Source: CAVTWH01 sp963850915
Lineage (GTDB): Bacteria; Actinomycetota; Actinomycetes; Mycobacteriales; Micromonosporaceae
Length of the DNA: 64,000 bases
NCBI GenBank assembly: GCA_963850915.1
Contig: CAWKND010000005.1
Coordinates: forward strand, 930,001 to 994,000
Direction: 5' to 3'
In this document: piece after piece, positions 17,585-25,247 of the stretch
Position numbering within the stretch: position 1 is the first letter of the stretch
Layout of the letters: each line of letters begins with the position of its first letter
The notes under the pieces: generated by a model
What the model saw: the letters and a program-made list of their open reading frames with translations, nothing else
What the model was told of the DNA's origin: nothing
Databases searched by the model: none
Made by a program: the position numbers and the translations under genes

Positions 17585-17719
17585 GTCCCCGTGCGTGTGC
17601 CCGTCTCCGTGTGTGTGCCCGTCCCGTTGTGCCCGCGTGTGTGTGCCCGTCCCCGTGTGTGTGCCCGTCTCCGTGCGTGTGTCCGTCCCCGTGGGAGTGC
17701 TCGTGGGGGTGGTCGTGTT
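17585..17719. repeat. 18-bp His/Asp/Gly-coding tandem repeat
   Basis: On the minus strand, units of the type GGGGACGGGCACACACAC encode GDGHTH. They are interrupted near 17620-17640 by an irregular segment that changes the frame. The repeat makes the coded peptide strongly histidine-rich, a composition seen in zinc-, nickel- or copper-binding regions. Replication slippage in such a tract could easily produce the frameshift. Confidence 0.75.
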
Positions 17720-17800
17720 GGTGCTCCGCGCCGTCGGGGTGCGGGTGGGCGGCGGTGGCGCCGGTCATCGAAGTCTCCTCAGAGTTTTTGCTGGGTTGGG

Positions 17801-17845
17801 TTTCGGCCGGTGGGGTTTCGGCCGGTGGGGTTTCGGTCTCGGTGT
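17801..17845. repeat. 15-bp tandem repeat at the end of the MerR-coding part
   Basis: About two and a half units of TTTCGGCCGGTGGGG code, on the minus strand, for the ETPPA repeats that follow the MerR helices. They lie just before the internal ribosome binding site and ATG at 17768, where a MerR stop codon might be expected. Repeat growth here could explain the fusion of two genes. Confidence 0.75.
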
Positions 17846-18254
17846 AGTGGGCGAGCCGGTGCGCCTGTCGCTGCAGTCGCCAGACGTGCGCCTCCACCTC
17901 GGCCCGGTACCGGCGCAGCCGGCTGCGTACCTCGTCGGCCGGTGCGTCGCGCAGTTCCCGGATCAGCGGCAGTGGTACGTCGAGTTCACGCAGGCTGGCG
18001 ATGCGCCGTCCGGCCGGCAGCTGATCCTCGGTGTAGTAGCGGTACCCGGACTGCGCATCGATCCGGGCGGGTGGGAGCAGCCCGACCTCGGCATAGTGCC
18101 GCAGCGCACCGATCGACAACCCGGTACGCCGCGCGAACCTGCCGATCGGCATCTCCCCGGACATGGCAGCAGGCTACGACTCTCCACCCGGCCGAGAGTC
18201 AAATCGGGCCACGTTGCCGGGGCTCCTGCGGGTGTACCGCCGTAGGATCGCGGG

Positions 18255-18791
18255 GTGACGTCGCCCGGGGTACCCGACGAGCTGGAGCGGATCTGGACGC
18301 CACACCGGCTGGCCTACGTCAGCGGTGGCGACCGGGATCACGGCGACGGGTACGAGACGCCGGCCGGCTGCCCGTTCTGCCTGGCACCCAAGCAGCCCGA
18401 GGAGACCAGCCTGGTGGTGGCCCGCGGTGAGCTGGTCTACGCGGTGCTCAACCTCTACCCGTACAACCCTGGGCACCTGCTCATCTGCCCCTACCGGCAC
18501 GTACCCGAGTACACCGACATCGACGCCGACGAGACCGCGGAGATGGCGCTGTTCACCCAGATCGCGATGCGGGCGATCCGGCGCAGCAGTGGTGCGCACG
18601 GCTTCAACATCGGGATGAATCAGGGTTCGGTTGCGGGTGCCGGGATCGCGGCGCACCTGCACCAGCACGTGGTACCCCGGTGGGGCGGGGACACCAACTT
18701 CATGCCGGTGATCGGGCGGACCAAGGTGCTGCCTCAGGTACTGCACGACACCCGGGTACTGCTGAGTCGGGTGTGGGGCGACTCACAGTAG
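18255..18791 (+). CDS. HIT-family nucleotide hydrolase/transferase (Ap4A phosphorylase-like)
   Basis: The 178-residue protein has the histidine-triad motif AAHLHQHVVPRW near residues 135-146 and a substrate loop GFNIGMNQGSVAGAG. A CPFC pair near 39-42 is shared with the actinobacterial branch. The homologue beside thrS in Mycobacterium tuberculosis (Rv2613c) is a diadenosine tetraphosphate phosphorylase; the same activity is inferred here. The GTG at 18255 is taken as start. In mycobacteria pgsA follows directly; here an 8.6-kb cassette intervenes. Confidence 0.85.
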   Translation: MTSPGVPDELERIWTPHRLAYVSGGDRDHGDGYETPAGCPFCLAPKQPEETSLVVARGELVYAVLNLYPYNPGHLLICPYRHVPEYTDIDADETAEMALFTQIAMRAIRRSSGAHGFNIGMNQGSVAGAGIAAHLHQHVVPRWGGDTNFMPVIGRTKVLPQVLHDTRVLLSRVWGDSQ

Positions 18792-18805
18792 GTACCCAGG
18801 AAACA

Positions 18806-18830
18806 TATTCTTTGCTTTAGGCAACTAAAG
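18806..18830 (+). promoter_or_regulatory. Promoter with MarR-like operator upstream of DHA2 exporter
   Basis: A -10-like TATTCT at 18806-18811 is followed by a perfect inverted repeat CTTTAG-GCAA-CTAAAG at 18815-18830, ending eight bases before the ATG at 18839. The dyad covers the likely transcription start, so a bound protein would block transcription. Sequences of this form are typical MarR-family operators in actinomycetes, yet no marR gene is adjacent. The identification of the regulator family is an inference. Confidence 0.6.
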
Positions 18831-18838
18831 TAGCTGCC

Positions 18839-20653
18839 ATGGCTCGGCGTTTTGATCGCGATCACCCCCGCTACAAGTGGGTGGCTCTGTCCAACACCAC
18901 GCTCGGCATGCTGCTGGCGACGGTGAACTCCTCGATCGTGATCATCTCGCTGCCGGCGATCTTCAACGGCATCGACCTGAACCCGCTCGCCCCGGGCAAC
19001 GTCAGCTACCTGCTGTGGATGTTGATGGGCTTCCTGCTGGTCTCCGCGGTACTCGTGGTGGCACTGGGCCGGCTGGGCGACATGTTCGGCCGGGTGAAGC
19101 TGTACAACCTCGGCTTCGTCGTGTTCACCGCCGCCTCGATCGCGCTGTCGCTGGACCCGTTCATGCACGCGGCCGGCGCGCTGTGGCTGATCGGCTGGCG
19201 GGTGGTGCAGGCGGTGGGCGGCGCCATGGTGTTCGCCAACTCCACGGCGATCCTCACCGACGCGTTCCCGGCCCGGCAGCGCGGCATGGCGCTCGGGATC
19301 AACCAGGTCGCCGCCATCGCGGGCTCGTTCATCGGGTTGGTGCTCGGTGGGGTACTGGCCGAGTGGGACTGGCGAGCGGTCTTCTGGGTCAGCGTGCCGA
19401 TCGGCATCGCCGGTACCATCTGGTCCTTCCTGTCCCTGCACGAGCTGGGCGAACGTACCCCCGGCAAGCTCGACTGGCCCGGCAACATCACCTTCGCGGC
19501 CGGCCTGACCATCCTGCTGACCGGCATCACGTACGGCATCCAGCCCTACGGCGACCACAGCACCGGCTGGAGCAACCCGTGGGTACTCGCCGGCCTGATC
19601 GGCGGGGTACTGCTGCTCGTCGCGTTCTGCGTCATCGAGACCCGGGTCGAGCAGCCGATGTTCCACCTGGAGCTGTTCCGCAACCGGATCTTCGCCTCCG
19701 GCAACCTGGCCGGCCTGCTCGCCTCGATCAGCCGGGGCGGCATGCAGTTCATGCTGATCATCTGGCTACAGGGCATCTGGCTGCCACTGCACGGCTTCGA
19801 CTACTCCGAGACACCGCTGTGGGCCGGCATCTACCTACTCCCGCTGACTATCGGCTTCCTCATCGCAGGCCCACTGTCCGGTACCCTCTCGGACCGCTTC
19901 GGCCCCCGGCTGTTCGCCGTCGGCGGGGCGCTGGTCGTGGCGGCCAGCTTCCTCGGCCTGGTACTGCTCCCGGTGAACTTCCCCTACTGGCTCTTCGCGC
20001 TGCTGATCGCGGTGAACGGGATCGGCTCCGGCATCTTCTCGGCACCCAACACGAGTGCCGTCATGGGTGCCGTCCCGGCGAACCAGCGCGGCGCGGCCTC
20101 AGGCATGCGCGGTACCTTCTTCAACTCCGGCTCGGCGCTGTCCATCGGCATCTTCTTCTCGCTGATGATCGTCGGGCTGGCCGCGAAGCTGCCGCAGGCG
20201 TTGACCACGGGACTGACCGCCCAGGGGGTACCCGCGGATGCCGCCGCCCGGATCGCCGCCGAACCACCGGTCGGCAGCCTGTTCGCCGCGTTCCTCGGCT
20301 TCAACCCGCTGCAGGAGCTGCTCGGCCCGCAGGTGCTCGGCGCGCTGTCGCCGGCCCAGCAGGCGACCCTGACCGGCAAGGAGTTCTTCCCCGACCTGAT
20401 CTCCGGCCCGTTCCACTCCGGCCTCGTGGTGGTCTTCATCGCCGCCGCCGCGATGAGCGTCATCTCCGCCATCGCCTCGCTGTTCACCACCGCGCCGGCC
20501 ACCCGGACGGCGTCCGGCGCGTCGGTGGACGCCGACGATGACGCCGACCGGAACGAGGGCCGGGCCACCGACGAGTCGCCGAGCGAGCTGATCGCGGCCG
20601 ACGCGGACGCGGTCGCCGGTACGCCCGACAACGCGGTACCGGTCACCCGCTGA
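18839..20653 (+). CDS. MFS transporter, DHA2 (14-TMS) drug:proton antiporter type
   Basis: The 604-residue integral membrane protein has about 14 hydrophobic segments and MFS signatures: NTTLGMLLATVNSSIVIISLPAI in helix 1, the loop GRLGDMFGRVK (motif A) near 80-90, and GMALGINQVAAIAGSFIGLVLGG (motif C-like) in helix 5. It likely exports drugs or secondary metabolites using the proton gradient. The C-terminal 50 residues are acidic and cytoplasmic. An operator-like palindrome overlaps its promoter. The last 11 bases overlap the end of the convergent AfsR-like regulator gene. Confidence 0.85.
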   Translation: MARRFDRDHPRYKWVALSNTTLGMLLATVNSSIVIISLPAIFNGIDLNPLAPGNVSYLLWMLMGFLLVSAVLVVALGRLGDMFGRVKLYNLGFVVFTAASIALSLDPFMHAAGALWLIGWRVVQAVGGAMVFANSTAILTDAFPARQRGMALGINQVAAIAGSFIGLVLGGVLAEWDWRAVFWVSVPIGIAGTIWSFLSLHELGERTPGKLDWPGNITFAAGLTILLTGITYGIQPYGDHSTGWSNPWVLAGLIGGVLLLVAFCVIETRVEQPMFHLELFRNRIFASGNLAGLLASISRGGMQFMLIIWLQGIWLPLHGFDYSETPLWAGIYLLPLTIGFLIAGPLSGTLSDRFGPRLFAVGGALVVAASFLGLVLLPVNFPYWLFALLIAVNGIGSGIFSAPNTSAVMGAVPANQRGAASGMRGTFFNSGSALSIGIFFSLMIVGLAAKLPQALTTGLTAQGVPADAAARIAAEPPVGSLFAAFLGFNPLQELLGPQVLGALSPAQQATLTGKEFFPDLISGPFHSGLVVVFIAAAAMSVISAIASLFTTAPATRTASGASVDADDDADRNEGRATDESPSELIAADADAVAGTPDNAVPVTR

Positions 20654-23588
20654 TCCTGGGTCGTCCGGTCCGCCACGGGAACGCGATCGGCTCCGCTCCG
20701 GAGCGCCTGCCGTCGAGGTCGGCCAGGGTCTTGCGAACCCACACGTCGATCATGGTCGGCCGAGCCTGGCGGACCAGCTGTACCGCTTGCAGCAGTACGC
20801 TCCGGGCCGCCTCGGTGCTGCCCCGGCGGGCGTGGCACAGGGCGATACCGTGCAGGCACATCGCCTGTCCCGACTTGTCGCCGGTGTTCAGGGCGATCTC
20901 GAACGCCGCCTGGCACAGCGCCTGTGCCTCGTCGATCCGCCCCTGCTCCAGCCACAGCAGCCCCCGCCACAGGTACACCTGCGCCCGGCCCAGTTCGCTG
21001 CCCACCTGCGTGTAGATGGTCAACGCCCGCTCGAAGTACCGGTTGCTGTCGTCGAAGTCGCCGCGGAGCAGCGCGACCTGACCGAGGTTGCGCAGCACGA
21101 ACGCGGTGCCGTGCGGGTCAGCCTGCTTCTCCAGAAGCGGCAGCGCGCGTTCGAACCAGCGCAGGGCCGCCGGCTCGTCGCCGACCTGGCGCTCCAGTGC
21201 GCCGAAGAACATCAGTGTGACGGCGATGCCGCGATCCTCGCCCAGCTCCTCGAAGATGCGGATGGACGCGAGGTAGTACTCGCGACTGGCATTGCGCTCG
21301 ACCCGGTCGTTGGCTACCAGACCCATGCTCTGCAGCAGTGCTGCCTGGCCGAGGCGGTCCGGGCCGGCGGCGGCCGCCACCCACGCCTCGTCGAGGATCT
21401 GCTGCCACCGCTCGAACTCGCGGGACATCTCCAGGAACGGGTTGAGCGCCACGGCGAGTTCCCAGCACAGTCCGGGTTCCCGCCGGGCGGTCTGCCGGAT
21501 GGCGATCCGCATCGCGGGATAGTCCCGGTCGAACCAGCGCATCGCGTCGGCGACCAGCGCCGTGGCGCACTGCGGATCGAACACCCAGCGGACGGCGCCG
21601 CCACTGACGTCCATCCGGGCCGAGCTGTTGACCCGGTCCCAGGCCAGGCCGGCCAGGTAGAGCCAGCCGCCGGCCACCCGGCGCAGGCAGGCGTCCAGCT
21701 CGGCCCGGCTGTCCTCGGCCCGGGCCGCCTCCCGGGCAAACAGCCGGACCAGGTCGTGCAGCCGGAACCGGGGCTGCCCGGTCGCATCGTGGCCGGCGAT
21801 GTCCAGTAGTTGGGCGTCGAACAGCTGCTCGCAGAGTGCCTCCGCGGCGAGCAGTTGGCTGTCCATGGCTGCCGCGGCGACCCACACGGGGTACTCCGGG
21901 AGGTCCAGCTCGCCCAGCCGGCGAAGCAGCGCCCGCGCGGCGTCGTCCAGTTCCCGGTAGCTCAGCGCGATGCTGGCCCGTACGTCGAGGTGGCCGTGCG
22001 AGAACTGATCCAGCCCGCCGCGCTCGTCGCGTAGCATCTCGGCGAGCTTGGCGACGCTCCAGTGCGGCTTGCTCGCCAGTTTGCCGCCGGCCACCCGGAT
22101 CGCCAGCGGCAGGTACCCGCACTGGGCACACAGATCCGCCGCGGCGGCCGGCTCCGCCGCGACCCGCTCCGCGCCGCCCACGACGGAGAGCAGCGCGCTG
22201 GCATGGTCGTCGTCGAGTACGTCCAACGCCACCGTGGTGGCCCCGAACACCGCACCCAGCCGGCGGCGCGAGGTGATGATGACGGCACAGCCCGGTCCGC
22301 CGGGGATCAACGGCGCGACCTGCTCGTCGTCGGTGGCGTTGTCCAGCAGCACCAGTACCCGCCGGTCGGCCAGCAGGCTGCGGTACAGGTCGGTACGCTC
22401 GTCCAGCCCGTCGGGTATCGAGCTACCGTCCACACCGAGCGTGCGCAGGAACCGGCTGAGTACCTCGGGCGGCGCGGCCGGCTCGTCCTCCTCGACGCCG
22501 CGCAGGTTGACGTAGAGCTGCCCGTCGCTGAAGACGGTGCGGAGCGAGTGCGCGACGTGTACCGACAGCGCCGTCTTGCCGACCCCGCCCCGCCCGGCGA
22601 TGGCTGCCACGGCCACCTGCCCGGTACCGGCCCCGACGAGCGCCCGGCGCAGCGCCTCGGCCTCGGCGGTACGGCCGGTGAAGTCGGCGATGTCGGCCGG
22701 CAGTGTGTTCGGCGTGGCCACCCGGAACGCGGCCAGCGCCTCGTCGTGCACGTCGGTCGCCGGCTGCTCCGTTGGCAGTTCGGCGAACGGGTCGTCCGGG
22801 TCGTCGGGGAGCGTGTCGTCGCCGCGTAGCAGTGCCAGGTGCAGGCGTTGGATGTCCGGCTTCGGGTCGGCACCCAGCTCGTCGCGCAGCCAGCGCCGCC
22901 ACCGGTCGTAGTGGCGCAGCCCGTCGGTGGTACGGCCGGCGGCGTGCAGGGCGCGCAGGGCGAGCGCCTGCAGCCGCTCCCGGGTCGGGTTGCCCAGTGC
23001 CTCGGCGAGGGCCTGATCCGCCACTGTGTACTGGTCGTCGGTGTGCTCGTCGCCGGCCCGCAGCTGCAGGGTGAACAGGTCTTCGACGGCGGTGAGCTGC
23101 GCCGAGTGCAGTGACTGGGCCAGCGTCGCCCAGGGCGGTGGGGCGTCCGGGTTGGTGTCCAGCACCGGCCCGCGCCACAGGGCGAGCGCCGCGCGCAGCC
23201 TGGTGCGTGCCTCCGTGATGCTGGCCGCTACCCGGGCCGACCGGGCCAGCTCCAGGAACCTGTTGCTGTCCAACGATTCTGGCGGGATGCGCAGCTGGTA
23301 GCCGCTGCTGTGCGAGACCAGCTCGATCGCTTCGGGCGGTGCGCCGAGGCCGGCGAGCGCGGTACGGATCTCGGAGACCCGGGTCTGCAGGACAGCGCGT
23401 GCCTGCTTGGGCGGCTGGTCACCCCAGAGCTGCTGGGTGAGGCGCTCGGCGGTCACCACCTTGCCGGCCTGGAGGGCGAGCAGGCCGAGGATGTGGCGCT
23501 GTTGGCGGCGGGTAAGCCGGAGTTGCTCGCCGGCGTACCACAGCTCCACCGGGCCGAGTACCCGAAGATCCACGCCTGCTGGTCGCAT
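20643..23588 (-). CDS. AfsR/SARP-type transcriptional regulator (wHTH-BTAD-NB-ARC-TPR)
   Basis: The 981-residue regulator begins with an OmpR-like winged helix (LRVLGPVELWYAG, LTRRQQRHILGLLALQAG, ending SSGYQLRIP near 101). A bacterial transcriptional activator domain follows over 108-255. Next is an NB-ARC ATPase with P-loop GRGGVGKTA at 332-340 and Walker B VLVLLDNA, then a C-terminal tetratricopeptide region from about 700. AfsR-type proteins activate antibiotic or developmental genes in response to nucleotide and protein signals. No biosynthetic genes are visible nearby; the overlapping DHA2 exporter and the divergent aldo-keto reductase are candidate targets. Confidence 0.88.
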   Translation of the reverse strand: MRPAGVDLRVLGPVELWYAGEQLRLTRRQQRHILGLLALQAGKVVTAERLTQQLWGDQPPKQARAVLQTRVSEIRTALAGLGAPPEAIELVSHSSGYQLRIPPESLDSNRFLELARSARVAASITEARTRLRAALALWRGPVLDTNPDAPPPWATLAQSLHSAQLTAVEDLFTLQLRAGDEHTDDQYTVADQALAEALGNPTRERLQALALRALHAAGRTTDGLRHYDRWRRWLRDELGADPKPDIQRLHLALLRGDDTLPDDPDDPFAELPTEQPATDVHDEALAAFRVATPNTLPADIADFTGRTAEAEALRRALVGAGTGQVAVAAIAGRGGVGKTALSVHVAHSLRTVFSDGQLYVNLRGVEEDEPAAPPEVLSRFLRTLGVDGSSIPDGLDERTDLYRSLLADRRVLVLLDNATDDEQVAPLIPGGPGCAVIITSRRRLGAVFGATTVALDVLDDDHASALLSVVGGAERVAAEPAAAADLCAQCGYLPLAIRVAGGKLASKPHWSVAKLAEMLRDERGGLDQFSHGHLDVRASIALSYRELDDAARALLRRLGELDLPEYPVWVAAAAMDSQLLAAEALCEQLFDAQLLDIAGHDATGQPRFRLHDLVRLFAREAARAEDSRAELDACLRRVAGGWLYLAGLAWDRVNSSARMDVSGGAVRWVFDPQCATALVADAMRWFDRDYPAMRIAIRQTARREPGLCWELAVALNPFLEMSREFERWQQILDEAWVAAAAGPDRLGQAALLQSMGLVANDRVERNASREYYLASIRIFEELGEDRGIAVTLMFFGALERQVGDEPAALRWFERALPLLEKQADPHGTAFVLRNLGQVALLRGDFDDSNRYFERALTIYTQVGSELGRAQVYLWRGLLWLEQGRIDEAQALCQAAFEIALNTGDKSGQAMCLHGIALCHARRGSTEAARSVLLQAVQLVRQARPTMIDVWVRKTLADLDGRRSGAEPIAFPWRTGRPRISG

Positions 23589-23843
23589 TCCTCCCCCAAG
23601 GCCAGCGCCAAACTACCGCACCCTGAAAGTGAGTGGGAAGCCGATGGTAAGCGGACGGTGACGACGGCCGTGCATGCTTGTCGGGCGGGGAGGATGCGTG
23701 GCGCCGCCGACACGGGGGTGGCGGCACCACGCTTCTTCCCCGCACTGCCGTGTCCTGCCTGGGTACCGCGTCGAGCGGCGGGTGCTTCAGATCGCGCTCG
23801 GCCCGGCCGGCACACCGCCAACCGAGAGTGACAGGCTGGCGGT

Positions 23844-24839
23844 ATGACGACGGCGACACGGGTCCTCGGCCGCAGCGGTATCCCGGTGAGCGCGCTCGGG
23901 CTCGGCTGCTGGGCGATCGGTGGACCGTTCTGGTCCGGCGACATCCCGAACGGCTGGGGTGAGGTCGACGATGCCGAGTCGACCCGGGCGATCCGGCGTG
24001 GCCTCGAGCTCGGCGTGACCTTCTTCGACACCGCCGACGTGTACGGCGCCGGGCACAGCGAGCGGATCCTCGGCCGGGCGCTCGGTGCCGACCGGGACGC
24101 GGTGGTGATCGCCACCAAGTGGGGCAACACCTTCGACGAACAGACCCGGCAGACGTTCGCGCCGGACCCGACCGCGGCGCATGTGCGGCAGGCGGTGCGC
24201 GCGTCGTTGACCCGATTGGGTACCGACCGGATCGACCTGTACCAGCTGCACCTCAACGACCTCCCGGTCGAGCAGGCGCTCGAGCTGGTACCCGCGCTGG
24301 AGCAGTTGGTGGCCGACGGGCTGATCCGCAGCTACGGCTGGAGTACCGACTTTCCCGAGCGCGCCGAGGCCTTCGCCGCCGCCGGTCAGCACGTGACCGC
24401 GGCCCAGTTCCAGGCCAACGTGCTCGACCCGGCGACCGGGATCACCGCGCTGTGCGAGCGGCTGGAACTGGCCGGCATCAACCGTGGGCCACTGGCCATG
24501 GGGCTGCTCACCGGCAAGTTCTCCGGTACCGACCGGCCCGTCCCGGGCGCCGACGACGTACGCGGGCGCACGCCGGAGTGGATGAGCTACTTCACCGACG
24601 GGGTACCCGCCGCGGCGTACCTGCAGCGCATCGCCGCTGTCCGCGAGGTACTCACCGCGGGCGGCCGTACCCTCGCCCAGGGCGCGCTGGCGTGGCTGTG
24701 GGCGCGCAGTCCGGTGCTGGTACCGATTCCCGGGTTCCGGACGGTCGCGCAGGTCGAAGAGAATGTCGGAGCCCTCGACTACGGTCCGTTGCGGACAACC
24801 GAGATGGACGAGATCGCCCGGCTGCTCGGCCGGGAGTGA
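23844..24839 (+). CDS. Aldo-keto reductase
   Basis: The 331-residue aldo-keto reductase has the motif TFFDTADVYGAGHSERILG (Asp and Tyr of the tetrad near 61 and 66), IATKWGN (Lys near 92) and YQLHLND (His near 136). The cofactor segment VPIPGFRTVAQVEEN lies near 295. It resembles the Gram-positive IolS/YqkF-like group, often linked to sugar or polyketide aldehydes. It is divergent from the AfsR-like regulator with 255 bp between starts, so it could be a target. The SnoaL-like gene follows 25 bp later and is probably co-transcribed. Confidence 0.83.
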   Translation: MTTATRVLGRSGIPVSALGLGCWAIGGPFWSGDIPNGWGEVDDAESTRAIRRGLELGVTFFDTADVYGAGHSERILGRALGADRDAVVIATKWGNTFDEQTRQTFAPDPTAAHVRQAVRASLTRLGTDRIDLYQLHLNDLPVEQALELVPALEQLVADGLIRSYGWSTDFPERAEAFAAAGQHVTAAQFQANVLDPATGITALCERLELAGINRGPLAMGLLTGKFSGTDRPVPGADDVRGRTPEWMSYFTDGVPAAAYLQRIAAVREVLTAGGRTLAQGALAWLWARSPVLVPIPGFRTVAQVEENVGALDYGPLRTTEMDEIARLLGRE

Positions 24840-24864
24840 CCGTCCCGCCTGGAGGGAGCGCGTG

Positions 24865-25218
24865 ATGACCAGTCCGGCCGCACTGCGGGAGATCGCCGAG
24901 ACCTACTTCCGGTCCTGGCGTGACGGCGACTTCGAGGCGCTGCGCTCGCTCTTCGCCGACGAGGTGACCTTCCGCGGGCCACTGGGCAACGCCGACGGGG
25001 CGGAGGAGTGCGTCGCGGGGATGCGTGGGATGCACCAGATGATCACCGACATCGTGGTCGACAAGATCTTCGTCACCGGCGACGACGTGCTCACCTGGTA
25101 CGACCTGCACACCAAGGAAGCGCCGCCGATGCCGACGGCCAACTGGTCGCATGTGGAGAACGGCCGGATCACCGAGATCCGGGCGGTCTTCGACCCGCGC
25201 CCGCTGTTCGCGAAGTAG
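24865..25218 (+). CDS. SnoaL-like / NTF2-fold small protein
   Basis: A 117-residue protein of the NTF2-like superfamily. The signature is an N-terminal helix REIAETYFRSWRDGDFEALRSLFADEVTFRGP, then a conserved HVENGRITEIRAVFDPRPL strand. Members are isomerases, cyclases or ligand-binding proteins, and the specific role is not readable. GGAGGGAG lies just upstream; an adjacent GTG at 24862 is an equally possible start. It follows the aldo-keto reductase gene and converges on the EF-G-like gene, 29 bp away. Confidence 0.8.
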   Translation: MTSPAALREIAETYFRSWRDGDFEALRSLFADEVTFRGPLGNADGAEECVAGMRGMHQMITDIVVDKIFVTGDDVLTWYDLHTKEAPPMPTANWSHVENGRITEIRAVFDPRPLFAK

Positions 25219-25247
25219 CGCATCTCCGCGAACAGCGGCGCTCGGGG

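Larger units (their letters stand above)
17081..18164 (-). pseudogene. MerR-type regulator joined to His-rich linker and TPR-like domain, frameshifted
   Basis: From the ATG at 18164 the frame encodes a MerR winged helix (MPIGRFARRTGLSIGALRHYAEVGLLPPA) and a coiled helix to about residue 107. A Thr/Pro repeat and a His/Asp/Gly repeat (HTHGDG units) follow, and the frame then runs out at 17544. The frame one base later continues HGDGHSHEHPDG into FNGVWDLLERP, HASRYHWGVVGKP, VYAVLGRAEPALHH and HEAIARGYQVAGN, ending at 17081. That part matches a conserved actinobacterial helical-repeat protein normally encoded separately. An internal in-frame ATG at 17768 with GAGGAG upstream may be its own start. 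The shift, net +1, lies inside the His repeat at about 17600-17640. Confidence 0.65.

Noticed and set aside
17585..17719. Possible CRISPR-like array in the 18-bp repeats
   Set aside because: The units are contiguous without spacers and code for a His-rich peptide. No cas genes are near.
15203..18430. A very long plus-strand open frame shadowing thrS and the MerR gene
   Set aside because: It overlaps three genes with strong homology in other frames. Its product has the Arg/Gly/Ala composition of a shadow frame.
18839..25218. A secondary-metabolite gene cluster around the AfsR-like regulator
   Set aside because: No synthase, cyclase set or tailoring group is present. One aldo-keto reductase, one SnoaL-like protein and an exporter are not enough.
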